Assembly (NCBI RefSeq): GCF_003364115.1
Contig: NZ_NXLL01000018.1
Span: forward strand, 1-43,618
Reading direction: 5' to 3'
DNA length: 43,618 bases
Origin: Helicobacter sp. MIT 00-7814
GTDB lineage: Bacteria; Campylobacterota; Campylobacteria; Campylobacterales; Helicobacteraceae
Shown one piece after another: positions 34,384-41,888 of this stretch; position 1 is the stretch's first letter, and every line of letters begins with the position of its first letter. Below the pieces are notes generated by a model, which was not told the DNA's origin, did not search any database, and saw only the letters and a program-made list of their open reading frames with translations. Both the position numbers and the translations under genes were made by a program.

Positions 34384-35415
34384 ATGCGCGCGCAAAAATC
34401 AATCATTTTGCTAGGTGGTAGCAACGCTGTGCTAAAGGAGGGCTTGGCTGATGGTTTGGCACAGCTTGGTGATAAGGTGCATAATCTCGCGCTTGGCGGG
34501 ACAAATAATATCCAAGCGTTGTATGAGTTGCTGCGTCCTCGCAATGCACAGATTCTGCAAAATGCGGATTTGATTGTGCTTGAAAAGAGTTTGAATGATA
34601 TTGGTGCGTTTGCTAATGAGCTAGAATGCGCATCTTTGGAAGTGCTAAAGCGCAATGCTCGCTGGTGTTTTGAGACATTGCACAAGCTAAATAAAAAAGT
34701 GTGTATTCTTTTACTCCCTCGCTATGACTGCGATCAATCCTACGCCAAACCTATAAATGACTTTTATCGCGCCTTGTGCGTGGAGTTTGGCTTTAATTTC
34801 ATCGATATGGCGCGCTTTTATGAGGAGCATAATTTAGAGGCTTACGCAAAAAGCGCTGATAGCGTGCATCCACCACTTGTCATAATGAGAATTTTAGGGC
34901 GCAAAATAGCCCAGTATATTGAGGATTTTTCACTTTCATCTGCCACGCCAAAATATACAGGCGCGAAATTTCAAATACTTACGGCTAGGGAAATGCAAGA
35001 TTGCGCTAAGGAATCTAACCTCAAACTTATGCAAAATTCCCGCTATAGCGAGGAAACTTACATGCTTTATATTGGAGATTCTCTTACTTTCCCGCCACAA
35101 TGTAATGGTGCGAAAATTATTGGAATCCACACATGGAGCAGGGGTTTGAAGGATTTTAACTTCCGCCTTTTTGGTGTGCCAATGCTGATAGAAAATAAAA
35201 AAGCGAGTATGGTGTATGAAACAAGTGCGATAAATTGCGTGTTCAGCATGAAAGATTCTTTTTGCATTGACGCACAGACATTTGTGAGATTAGGCGAGGA
35301 GATTCCTCTAAGTGCGCTTAATAATGCCTCATTACTGCCCCCCCCCTTAATAGCAAAATCTCTATTCAAAAGCATTGGGCGCCATTTATCAATAATCCAG
35401 CCTATCAGCGCTTAG
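34384..35415 (+). CDS. SGNH/GDSL-hydrolase-like protein, N-terminal part as currently in frame (phase-variable)
   Basis: 343 aa as read. Residues 1-190 resemble an SGNH hydrolase: SIILLGGSNAVLKEGLADGL (block I Ser region), VHNLALGGTNNIQAL (Gly block), LIVLEKSLNDIGA (Asn-Asp block) and SADSVHPPLVIMRILG (Asp-x-x-His). Enzymes of this fold often add or remove acetyl groups on surface glycans. The second half is unassigned. At 35338-35346 a C9 tract encodes Pro-Pro-Pro, after which this frame reads 23 more residues and stops at 35415. Coding sequence clearly continues in another frame to 35717; one extra C (C10) would give one protein of about 444 aa. As given, the gene is in a truncated or OFF state. 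Confidence 0.7.
   Translation: MRAQKSIILLGGSNAVLKEGLADGLAQLGDKVHNLALGGTNNIQALYELLRPRNAQILQNADLIVLEKSLNDIGAFANELECASLEVLKRNARWCFETLHKLNKKVCILLLPRYDCDQSYAKPINDFYRALCVEFGFNFIDMARFYEEHNLEAYAKSADSVHPPLVIMRILGRKIAQYIEDFSLSSATPKYTGAKFQILTAREMQDCAKESNLKLMQNSRYSEETYMLYIGDSLTFPPQCNGAKIIGIHTWSRGLKDFNFRLFGVPMLIENKKASMVYETSAINCVFSMKDSFCIDAQTFVRLGEEIPLSALNNASLLPPPLIAKSLFKSIGRHLSIIQPISA
35338..35346. repeat. Homopolymeric C9 tract inside the SGNH-type gene
   Basis: Nine C directly after CTG in the reading frame (CTG CCC CCC CCC TTA). Insertion of one C or loss of two restores the frame with the downstream segment (CCC CTT AAT AGC). Confidence 0.9.
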
Positions 35416-35717
35416 ATTGTGTTGGGGTGGTGGGATTTTTACTCGTTGTTGATGAAGGGAGCATTGTTGATTTTGAAGCAAAAAATCTATCCAATCAGAA
35501 TCTAAAGGGCGATTTGAGCGCTTTGCTTTGTCCGAGGGTTGATGAGTATTTGGAGTTTTTGGAGGAATATAAAGAATCTGCAATAATGAATAAAAAGATA
35601 TATATTAAAACTTGGCGCTACACATGTACACTTCCAAGAAAAATCCTTAGGAGGTTGAAAACAAAATTAAGAAGTCTTTTAAAGCAACCAGAAGCCCGTA
35701 AAGAAACACTTATTTAA
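35346..35717 (+). pseudogene. Out-of-frame 3' part of the phase-variable SGNH-type gene
   Basis: Open from the C9 tract to the stop at 35715-35717 in the frame that C10 would join to the upstream half. The translation reads NSKISIQKHWAPFINNPAYQ, then RLDCVGVVGFLLVVDEGSIV and later YLEFLEEYKESAI, ending in a basic tail (LRSLLKQPEARKETLI). The codon use and protein-like sequence across the tract show that it is one gene with the upstream frame, not a separate gene. An internal ATG at 35427 would give a 96-aa fragment, but no good RBS is seen. Confidence 0.7.
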
Positions 35718-35754
35718 AAGCGCTTAAAAACTTGAATACCAAAGAACCTTGTTT

Positions 35755-35779
35755 ATGCAAACTTGCATCTTATTCTTTT
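35755..35779. terminator. Weak stem-loop between convergent genes
   Basis: ATGCA AACT TGCAT hairpin (35755-35768) followed by CTTATTCTTTTA, between the SGNH-type gene and ybdD, which end towards each other. Confidence 0.3.
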
Positions 35780-35780
35780 A

Positions 35781-36062
35781 TCAGCATTTTGAGCTTCCAG
35801 CGCCGTATTTTTGCGCCATCACTTCCTTAAAAAACTCTTTTTGCGTCTTTGGGATTGCCTCTGGGTGCTTAGTTTTGATATGTTCTAAATATTTTGAATA
35901 GCTTGGAATCCCAACGAGCAAATGCGTAAAACGATCGCTTTTAGCATAAAGCGCTTTCAATTTTTTGCATACATTTTTCATATACGCGCGAAAAGTCCCT
36001 GTCTCACGCGCTTGTGGCGCGCAAGACTTTTTGCAAGACTTAGAATCCTTAGTGAGCGGCAT
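35781..36062 (-). CDS. YbdD/YjiX-family (DUF466) small protein, CstA partner
   Basis: 93 aa. Matches the small proteins encoded after cstA: LLVGIPSYSKYLEHIKTKHP followed by KTQKEFFKEVMAQKYG, with a Cys near the C-terminal end. Their role is unknown but tied to CstA-type transporters. The ATG at 36062 lies inside the end of cstA (14-nt overlap) with AAAGG 8 nt before it. A later start at Met28 (MKNVCKKLK) would be closer to the usual length of about 65 aa; the Cys/Lys-rich first 27 residues are unusual. Confidence 0.85.
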   Translation of the reverse strand: MPLTKDSKSCKKSCAPQARETGTFRAYMKNVCKKLKALYAKSDRFTHLLVGIPSYSKYLEHIKTKHPEAIPKTQKEFFKEVMAQKYGAGSSKC

Positions 36063-38226
36063 TGATTTTACCTTTGAGAGCGCCCTTGCTTTCTACTTCG
36101 CTAAGCTTGATATAAGGCGATTCGCTAAGCGGAAGTGTGTTTGTGCCACGCACGCATTTTACGCAGATTCTGATGGTTTGGATAAGCACCAAAATCGTTA
36201 TACACATAAATATCGCGCACAAAACAGCGTTGATAAGGTTGTTTGTAGCGATGGTTGAAAGCTTGGCTGCTTCTTGCGTGAGCGTGCTAATTACAGCAGA
36301 ATCCGTGCTTGTCGCTGCTTCTGCGAGCTTTGCGCTTGCCTTTGCGCTGTTATTTTGCCAAAGCGCGACATGGCTTACTGCGTCATGGATTTTTTCGCCA
36401 TTTGCAGGTAATAGCTTGCAGACAGCCGCATACAGCGTGCTTACAAGCACCCAAATTGTTGGGAGGATTGCCACCCATGCAAGCTTTGCTTTGCCCATTT
36501 TGAAAAGCACGACGATAACGCATAAAAGCGCGATTCCAGCAAGCATTTGGTTTGACACGCCAAAAAGTGTCCAAAGCGATTTTACCCCACCTTGCGGGTC
36601 TGTGACGCCTTGATACAAGATATAGCCCCAGCCAGCCACGCAGAGAATCGTCGCAACAATGCCCCAAAAAATCGAGTGGATATCCCCGATAGGCTTATAC
36701 ACATTTCCTAGCACATCTTGCATCATAAAGCGCCCAGCACGCGTGCCTGCATCGACAGCTGTAAGAATGAAAAGCGCCTCAAACAAAATCGCAAAGTGAT
36801 ACCAAAACGCCATCGAGCCGGCGTTAAATAATGGCATTTGTGAGATGATGTGTGCTAATCCTAGTGCAAATGTCGGCGCACCGCCGGTTTTGCTAAGAAT
36901 GCTTTTTTCGCCAATTTCATTTGCGGTGGTGAGTAAATCTTGCGGGCTTATTTGGAATCCCCAGCTACTAATTGTCTGTGCTGCGATGGCTGCAGCCTCG
37001 CTCACATCGCCAATACCAGCGGTGCCAAGCGTCGCAGGTGCGACATTGACGGCAAAATACAAGCCCGGAGTAAGGATAACTGCCGCGATGAGCGCCATTA
37101 CAGCCACCGCAGATTCCATAAGCATTGAGCCATAGCCCACCATGCGCGCGTGAGATTCTCGCTCTAGCATCTTAGGCGTCGTCCCGCTTGAGATAAGCGC
37201 GTGGAATCCGCTAATCGCGCCACATGCAATGGTAATAAACAAAAATGGGAAAAGTTGCCCGCTAAACACAGGACCGCTTCCATCGATGAAGGTCGTAACG
37301 CTTGAAAATCTCACTTCTGGCGCAACGATGAGAATCCCGCCTGCCATAAGCACAATCACGCCGATTTTCAAAAATGTGCTTAAATAATCGCGCGGTGCGA
37401 GCAAAAACCACACAGGCAAAATCGCTGCGATAAAGCCATAACCAATCATAATGTAAGTAAGCGTCACTGCATCAAGCGTGAAAAATGCGCCCCAAGTCTC
37501 GCTCTGTGCGACATCACGTCCAAAATAAAGCGCCAAAAGTAGCAACGCAAAGCCAATAATGCTCGCTTCGCCAATCTTGCCCGGACGCAAAAAGCGCATG
37601 TGGATTCCCATATAAATTGCGATAGGGATTGTCATTGCAATGGTGAAAAGCCCCCAAGGAGATTCTGCAAGGGCATTGACAACCACAAGGGCTAAAATCG
37701 CGATGATAAGCATCATAATGCCCAAAATCCCAATCATCGCAATGCTTCCCACACCTTTGCCAAGCTCAAGCTTGATAATCTCGCCAATGCTTTTGCCATT
37801 GCGCCTCATAGAGATGAAAAGCACGGTGAAATCATGCACAGCGCCTGCTAGCACCACACCAACGACAATCCAAATCATACTAGGCAAATAGCCCATTTGC
37901 GCCGCGAGAATCGGACCTACAAGCGGACCAGCCCCAGCAATCGCAGCAAAATGATGTCCAAAAAGCACGATTTTATTTGTCGGCACAAAATCGCGCCCAT
38001 CATTTTGCGTAATCGCGGGCGTGGCGCGATTATCATCAAGCCCCAAAACCTTATACGCAATGTATTTTGAATAGTAGCGATACGCAATAGCATAAATACA
38101 CACTGCTGCTACCACTATCCACACTGCTGAAATGCTTTCCCCTGTGTGAAGTGCTAAAACGCCAAAGCACCACGCACCAACAAATGCGATGATAACCCAG
38201 ATTCCAATGCTTAGAAGCTTGTTCAT
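36049..38226 (-). CDS. cstA: Carbon starvation protein CstA (peptide/pyruvate-type transporter)
   Basis: 725 aa, around 16-18 membrane helices. CstA proteins take up peptides, and related members take up pyruvate. Family segments: PTNKIVLFGHHFAAIAGAGPLVGPILAAQMGY in its parts, HDFTVLFISMRRNGKSIGEI, GAISGFHALISSGTTPKML, ALFILTAVDAGTRAGRFMMQD and LFGVSNQMLAGIALL. The region at about residues 605-660 has a periplasmic-type loop rich in Ala/Ser/Thr. Full length. The 14-nt overlap with ybdD indicates coupled expression. Confidence 0.95.
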   Translation of the reverse strand: MNKLLSIGIWVIIAFVGAWCFGVLALHTGESISAVWIVVAAVCIYAIAYRYYSKYIAYKVLGLDDNRATPAITQNDGRDFVPTNKIVLFGHHFAAIAGAGPLVGPILAAQMGYLPSMIWIVVGVVLAGAVHDFTVLFISMRRNGKSIGEIIKLELGKGVGSIAMIGILGIMMLIIAILALVVVNALAESPWGLFTIAMTIPIAIYMGIHMRFLRPGKIGEASIIGFALLLLALYFGRDVAQSETWGAFFTLDAVTLTYIMIGYGFIAAILPVWFLLAPRDYLSTFLKIGVIVLMAGGILIVAPEVRFSSVTTFIDGSGPVFSGQLFPFLFITIACGAISGFHALISSGTTPKMLERESHARMVGYGSMLMESAVAVMALIAAVILTPGLYFAVNVAPATLGTAGIGDVSEAAAIAAQTISSWGFQISPQDLLTTANEIGEKSILSKTGGAPTFALGLAHIISQMPLFNAGSMAFWYHFAILFEALFILTAVDAGTRAGRFMMQDVLGNVYKPIGDIHSIFWGIVATILCVAGWGYILYQGVTDPQGGVKSLWTLFGVSNQMLAGIALLCVIVVLFKMGKAKLAWVAILPTIWVLVSTLYAAVCKLLPANGEKIHDAVSHVALWQNNSAKASAKLAEAATSTDSAVISTLTQEAAKLSTIATNNLINAVLCAIFMCITILVLIQTIRICVKCVRGTNTLPLSESPYIKLSEVESKGALKGKINAAH

Positions 38227-38276
38227 TTTTTCCCTTTCAGTTAGTATTTCACGCTATGTGCGCTAACTTTTAGCTT

Positions 38277-38282
38277 AGTATA
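38277..38282 (-). promoter_or_regulatory. Probable -10 box of cstA
   Basis: Minus strand extended AGCTATACTAAG, 50 nt before the cstA ATG, with an upstream T-run (38300-38306) in place of a -35 box. Confidence 0.45.
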
Positions 38283-38493
38283 GCTTGATAACAGAGAGCA
38301 AAAAAAGTATGGGAAAAGTTTAAAAGTTTTAGAAAAGTAACATATTTGCCAGATTCCCTAAATTTTAAGAAGCGAATCTCGCGTGCAAAAACTCTTTGCT
38401 TAGGATTTAAACTTTTTTATACTACAATGGCGGATTTTAAGGCAAAATTTACTAACAAGCTTTATTAAACTTTGACAAAAAGGCGCGCTCACA

Positions 38494-38988
38494 ATGAAAG
38501 ACAAGGCTAAAAAAGTCGCTATTTATCCGGGCACTTTTGATCCTATCACAAACGGACATTTGGATATTATTAAGCGCTCAATTGGGATTTTTGAACAAGT
38601 CATCATTGCGGTGGCAAAAAACCATTCCAAAAATCCTATGTTTCCCCTGCAAGCGCGTATAGAAATGCTTCAAATCGCAACGCGCGGGCTTGAAAATGTG
38701 GTGATTGAGGGCTTTGATTGTTTGCTTGCGGATTTTGCGAGGCTTAAAGATTCTCAAGTGCTTATACGCGGACTGCGCGCGGTGAGCGACTTTGAGTATG
38801 AATTGCAAATGGGCTATGCCAATATCTCGCTAAATAGCGCGCTAGAGACAATTTATTTTATGCCACATTTGCAAAATGCCTTTATTAGCTCATCAGTCGT
38901 GCGCTCGATTATCTCGTATGATGGGCGCTTTGCTCATCTCGTGCCGGAGGGTATAAGCGAGTATATACAAAGTCTTAAAAAGGAGTGA
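38494..38988 (+). CDS. coaD: Phosphopantetheine adenylyltransferase
   Basis: 164 aa, standard. Penultimate step of CoA synthesis: 4'-phosphopantetheine plus ATP to dephospho-CoA. Nucleotide-binding [20 protein letters not shown] (written VAIYPG in this protein), [20 protein letters not shown] and the ISSSVVRSI segment near the C terminus. A TACAAT box lies at 38423-38428. It is the first gene of coaD-tmk-comF, a Helicobacter gene order. Confidence 0.97.
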   Translation: MKDKAKKVAIYPGTFDPITNGHLDIIKRSIGIFEQVIIAVAKNHSKNPMFPLQARIEMLQIATRGLENVVIEGFDCLLADFARLKDSQVLIRGLRAVSDFEYELQMGYANISLNSALETIYFMPHLQNAFISSSVVRSIISYDGRFAHLVPEGISEYIQSLKKE

Positions 38989-38990
38989 TT

Positions 38991-39596
38991 ATGGATTTTC
39001 AGACTTCAAATAGTGGATTTTATGTGACTTTGGAGGGGATTGATACTTCAGGCAAAAGCACGCAGATTAAGAATCTTGCAAATTACTATCCGCATGCGAT
39101 TTTTAGCAGAGAGCCCGGTGGCACGCCTTTGGGCGAAAAGGTGCGCGATATTGTGCTAAATGATAAGCTTGATTCTATGAGTGAGTTTTTTTTGTTTCTC
39201 TCTGATAGGGCGCAACACTACAGCGAGGTTTTGGAGCCAAATTTAGAAGCACATAAGCTCATTATTACCGACAGGAGCCTTATCTCAAATATGGCGTATG
39301 CGAAAAACCTTAGCGATGCGCAACTTTTAGACTGCAATCATATCGCTATGCGCGGGCTTAAACCGCATTTGTGCATTTTATTTTACCTTGATGAAGAGAA
39401 TCTTAAAGCGCGCCTTGGCGACAAAGCGCATGACAGCATCGAAAAGCGCGGTGTAGCGTATATGCTAGAAATCCAAAAGCGATTAGAATTTTACGCAAAT
39501 TTGCTTGAAGTGCGCACGATTAAGATTGACGCCACGCTTCCAATTCCGATGATTACCAAAAACATCACAAGCCACATTGATATGCTGATTTCTTAA
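38991..39596 (+). CDS. tmk: Thymidylate kinase
   Basis: 201 aa from the ATG at 38991, which has AAGGAG 5 nt upstream; a GTG at 38985 in the same frame overlaps the coaD stop but sits on the RBS itself. Phosphorylates dTMP. P-loop LEGIDTSGKSTQI, FSREPGGTPLGEKVRDI, LSDRAQHY and the DRS motif IITDRSLISNMAY. The LID region is short (LGDKAHDSIEKRG). It lies between coaD and comF with no gaps. Confidence 0.95.
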   Translation: MDFQTSNSGFYVTLEGIDTSGKSTQIKNLANYYPHAIFSREPGGTPLGEKVRDIVLNDKLDSMSEFFLFLSDRAQHYSEVLEPNLEAHKLIITDRSLISNMAYAKNLSDAQLLDCNHIAMRGLKPHLCILFYLDEENLKARLGDKAHDSIEKRGVAYMLEIQKRLEFYANLLEVRTIKIDATLPIPMITKNITSHIDMLIS

Positions 39597-40250
39597 ATGA
39601 AATGCCTTGTGTGTGGGAATCTAAGCTTTTTTGTGATTTGTAAATTATGCTTAGATTCTATGCCTATTACGCCCACTTCGCGCACTACGCAATCCGGGCT
39701 TCAAGTCTATAGCTTCTACCCGCACAGCCACATAGAGTATCTTTTGAAGACAAAATACGAGCTTATCGGCTCAAAGATTCTAAAAATATTAGCCAAAAAA
39801 TGCGCAGAATATTTTTTTGTAAAAAATTCTAAGGAGTTGCAAACTGCCAATCAGCAGGGCAGAATCCAGCAATCTAGGCAGAGCGAGGATTCTAAGATTT
39901 TGCACAATTCCTCAGGCAAGATTCTTGCTATTAGTGTAGATGATAATATAGAGCGCTTTTACTCGCATACAGCAATCATCACAAAGGCTTTTTGCAGGGC
40001 TTCAAAAGGCGCATTTATCCCACAATTTAGCAAGCTCATCGCCACAAATCGCGTCAATTATGCGGGCAAAAACCTAGAATACCGCCTTAAAAATCCTAGA
40101 AACTTCATCTACAAAGGCGCGCGTGGCGATGCAGTCCTTATTGATGATATCATTACCACGGGCTTAAGCCTCACTCAAGCGCATGAATGCCTTGCAAAAA
40201 GTGGCGTAAATGTGCTTTACGCCCTCACCCTCGCCGATGCGAGGTATTAG
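39597..40250 (+). CDS. ComF-family phosphoribosyltransferase-like protein
   Basis: 217 aa. An N-terminal zinc-ribbon-type pair (CLVCG and CKLC) and a C-terminal PRPP-binding loop VLIDDIITTGLSLTQA, the architecture of ComF/GntX proteins linked to DNA uptake. The core motif KNPRNFIYKGA, in diverged form, precedes it. A hydrophilic Gln/Ser-rich insertion (about residues 82-108) is unusual. Its ATG abuts the tmk stop (TAAATG). It ends with a 4-bp tail-to-tail overlap with the convergent methyltransferase gene, leaving no room for a separate terminator. Confidence 0.88.
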   Translation: MKCLVCGNLSFFVICKLCLDSMPITPTSRTTQSGLQVYSFYPHSHIEYLLKTKYELIGSKILKILAKKCAEYFFVKNSKELQTANQQGRIQQSRQSEDSKILHNSSGKILAISVDDNIERFYSHTAIITKAFCRASKGAFIPQFSKLIATNRVNYAGKNLEYRLKNPRNFIYKGARGDAVLIDDIITTGLSLTQAHECLAKSGVNVLYALTLADARY

Positions 40251-40648
40251 GACTGCGCTTTTGTAAGCTTGATAAAATTATTCATCCCAAATTGAAAATA
40301 TTTGTGGCAGGTGATTTTAAGATTTGGCACTTGCGCGACAAACTCGCGCATATCAGCTTTGTCGTAGTAGCGTTTGTGGTCGCGGATTTCAGCCTCATCA
40401 ATCACATGTAATTTGTAGGCTAGAAACTCAAGCACCGGCTTGGCTAAGTGACTAGGCATTGTGAGGATGGCGATTCCGCCTGGCGTTAATACGCGCGCGA
40501 TTTCAGAAAGCATTTCTATATGGTGGGTTATATGCTCCAAAACAGCGAGCATTGTGACGATTTCAAAGCTTGCGTCCTCAAATGGTAGGCCTATATGTTT
40601 TGTAGGATTCTGGTTTTGCAAGGAAGCGTTATTGCCCCCCCCCCCCAT
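40247..40648 (-). CDS. SAM methyltransferase, C-terminal part (out of frame with its N-terminal part; phase-variable)
   Basis: 133 aa as read from an ATG at the edge of the G12 tract. It carries the later class I methyltransferase motifs: IGLPFEDASFEIVTMLAVLEHI, then VLTPGGIAILTMPSHLAKPVLEFL and an HDKRYYDKADMREFV-like segment (DHKRYYDKADM). It lacks the SAM-binding loop, which is encoded in the upstream fragment, and so is not functional alone. With the tract at G11 the two fragments form one protein of about 225 aa. The ATG at 40648 is probably fortuitous. Confidence 0.75.
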   Translation of the reverse strand: MGGGGNNASLQNQNPTKHIGLPFEDASFEIVTMLAVLEHITHHIEMLSEIARVLTPGGIAILTMPSHLAKPVLEFLAYKLHVIDEAEIRDHKRYYDKADMREFVAQVPNLKITCHKYFQFGMNNFIKLTKAQS

Positions 40649-40925
40649 TTAAGGCTTGAGGCATGGAATCCTTAGATTCCAAATAATGGCTTATTGTGCG
40701 GATTTTTGGTGTGTTGATTTCTGGCGCTTTGAAGTCAATCCCCACGCCTTGTGCGATATATGGCTCAACTTCTTTTAGCAAGCGCGCTTCCCAACCACAG
40801 CCAATATCAAGCAGACGCGGATTATTAAACTGCTTAATACTCGGCAAAACTTGTCGCAGGCGCAAAACACGCAATAAGCTATCAAGCGGCGTTTCCTTAG
40901 GCGTTTTAGATTCTTGAAAGTTCAT
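40629..40925 (-). CDS. SAM methyltransferase, N-terminal part (truncated by G12 tract; phase-variable)
   Basis: 98 aa as read. LLDIGCGWEARLLKEVEPYI is the SAM-binding motif I and GVGIDFKAPEI the acidic motif that holds the ribose. The frame runs into GGG GGG GGG GGG CAA TAA at 40635-40646 and stops. Loss of one G (G11) or gain of two continues into NNASLQNQNP and the rest of the methyltransferase fold. Enzymes of this type methylate glycans or other small acceptors; the acceptor is unknown. As given, the gene is OFF. Confidence 0.78.
   Translation of the reverse strand: MNFQESKTPKETPLDSLLRVLRLRQVLPSIKQFNNPRLLDIGCGWEARLLKEVEPYIAQGVGIDFKAPEINTPKIRTISHYLESKDSMPQALNGGGGQ
40635..40646. repeat. 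Homopolymeric C12/G12 tract inside the methyltransferase gene
   Basis: Twelve C on the plus strand, the longest homopolymer in the window. It interrupts the methyltransferase reading frame. Confidence 0.92.
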
Positions 40926-41000
40926 AATTATGTCCCTTAATTTTTGATTTGAAAGCCCAAAAGTATAGTTAAAAAATATAAAATCTCCCTAAATTTTGCC

Positions 41001-41723
41001 CTACAAATTTGAGCTATTTTGCAAAATCCCCACTCCCTCGCAAGGGACATAATTGATAGCTTTTGGCACAAGGATTTTGAAATCTTTAGCTTCTTTAAAT
41101 TCTCTATGAATCCGCGGGAAATTTATATGTAAAGTAAGGTAGCGATTTTTGTTTGGAGTGGGTATGATATCCTGATTGCTTTCCACTAAAAAGGCATTAG
41201 AAGAATCGCCAAAATCAAGCCCGATTTCAATCGCCACTTTTTCACCCATATTTCTATCTTGCACGCTTACTGCTTTTATGAAACTATCATTAGAAATATA
41301 CCTAGAAAACGCTACATCCGTGTAAAATCTCACACTGCCATCATCATAATGCTTCAAAATAGTGAGTAAATCAAGCCCTAGCGTGTCTTCATCTATATTT
41401 TGCCCCATAATTTTGCGTAGTGGAAAAATGATATTTTCTAGCAAAGGCCACACACCATATTCTGCCAGATACGCCAAGCCTCCAGTTTGTGGGAATCTCA
41501 CGCAGTGTTCATTCCCAAGTGCTTCAAATATCAAAACCTCATTGCTTGTATCAACATAAATGTGGTGTGCGCTGATTTTCGTCTCTTCGTCTGTGTATGA
41601 GGATTCGTATGAATCTTCATATTCATAGAAATCTTGGGAATCTTCAAAATTTTCCGCACTCACAGCCATGCTACACACAAGCAGCGCCAAAAGCATTTTT
41701 TTGCATAATTTTTTTAGCAACAT
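41001..41723 (-). CDS. Secreted acidic protein of unknown function
   Basis: 240 aa from the ATG at 41723, which has GGAGG 5-9 nt upstream; an 18-residue extension in the same frame is less likely. Residues 1-22 form a signal peptide (MLLKKLCKKMLLALLVCSMAVSA), so the protein is periplasmic or exported. Directly after it comes an acidic, Tyr/Ser-rich stretch (ENFEDSQDFYEYEDSYESSY). The remainder looks like a mixed alpha/beta domain with two Cys (EHCVRF and VPCEGV) that may form a disulfide. No family is recognised. It is divergent from the MFS gene. Confidence 0.75.
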   Translation of the reverse strand: MLLKKLCKKMLLALLVCSMAVSAENFEDSQDFYEYEDSYESSYTDEETKISAHHIYVDTSNEVLIFEALGNEHCVRFPQTGGLAYLAEYGVWPLLENIIFPLRKIMGQNIDEDTLGLDLLTILKHYDDGSVRFYTDVAFSRYISNDSFIKAVSVQDRNMGEKVAIEIGLDFGDSSNAFLVESNQDIIPTPNKNRYLTLHINFPRIHREFKEAKDFKILVPKAINYVPCEGVGILQNSSNL

Positions 41724-41792
41724 ATAAACCTCCAAATTAAAAGCAAAAAACCTTAGATTCTTAGCGCAATCGCGCAAGACTTAAAGCGCGCA

Positions 41793-41826
41793 AATATAGC
41801 ATTTTTTAGTCAAATTTTGGTAGAAT
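41793..41826. promoter_or_regulatory. Divergent promoter candidates between the secreted protein and MFS genes
   Basis: Minus strand GCTATATT (41793-41798) faces the secreted-protein gene. Plus strand TTTTGGTAGAATCC, with an extended TGgTAGAAT at 41821-41826, faces the MFS gene. The two -10 boxes lie back to back, so regulation could be shared. Confidence 0.4.
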
Positions 41827-41888
41827 CCGCGCTTTTTTAGGAAATCCACACATCATTTACGACATATTTTACACAATAAGGAATACAG

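Noticed and set aside
38985-38990. GTG start for tmk overlapping the coaD stop
   Set aside because: The GTG is part of the AAGGAG/GTG region that serves as RBS for the ATG at 38991; the ATG is better placed.
40648-40648. ATG at the edge of the G12 tract as a true start of a second gene
   Set aside because: The ATG arises from AAATGGGG at the tract border, there is no RBS, and the protein would lack the SAM-binding loop.
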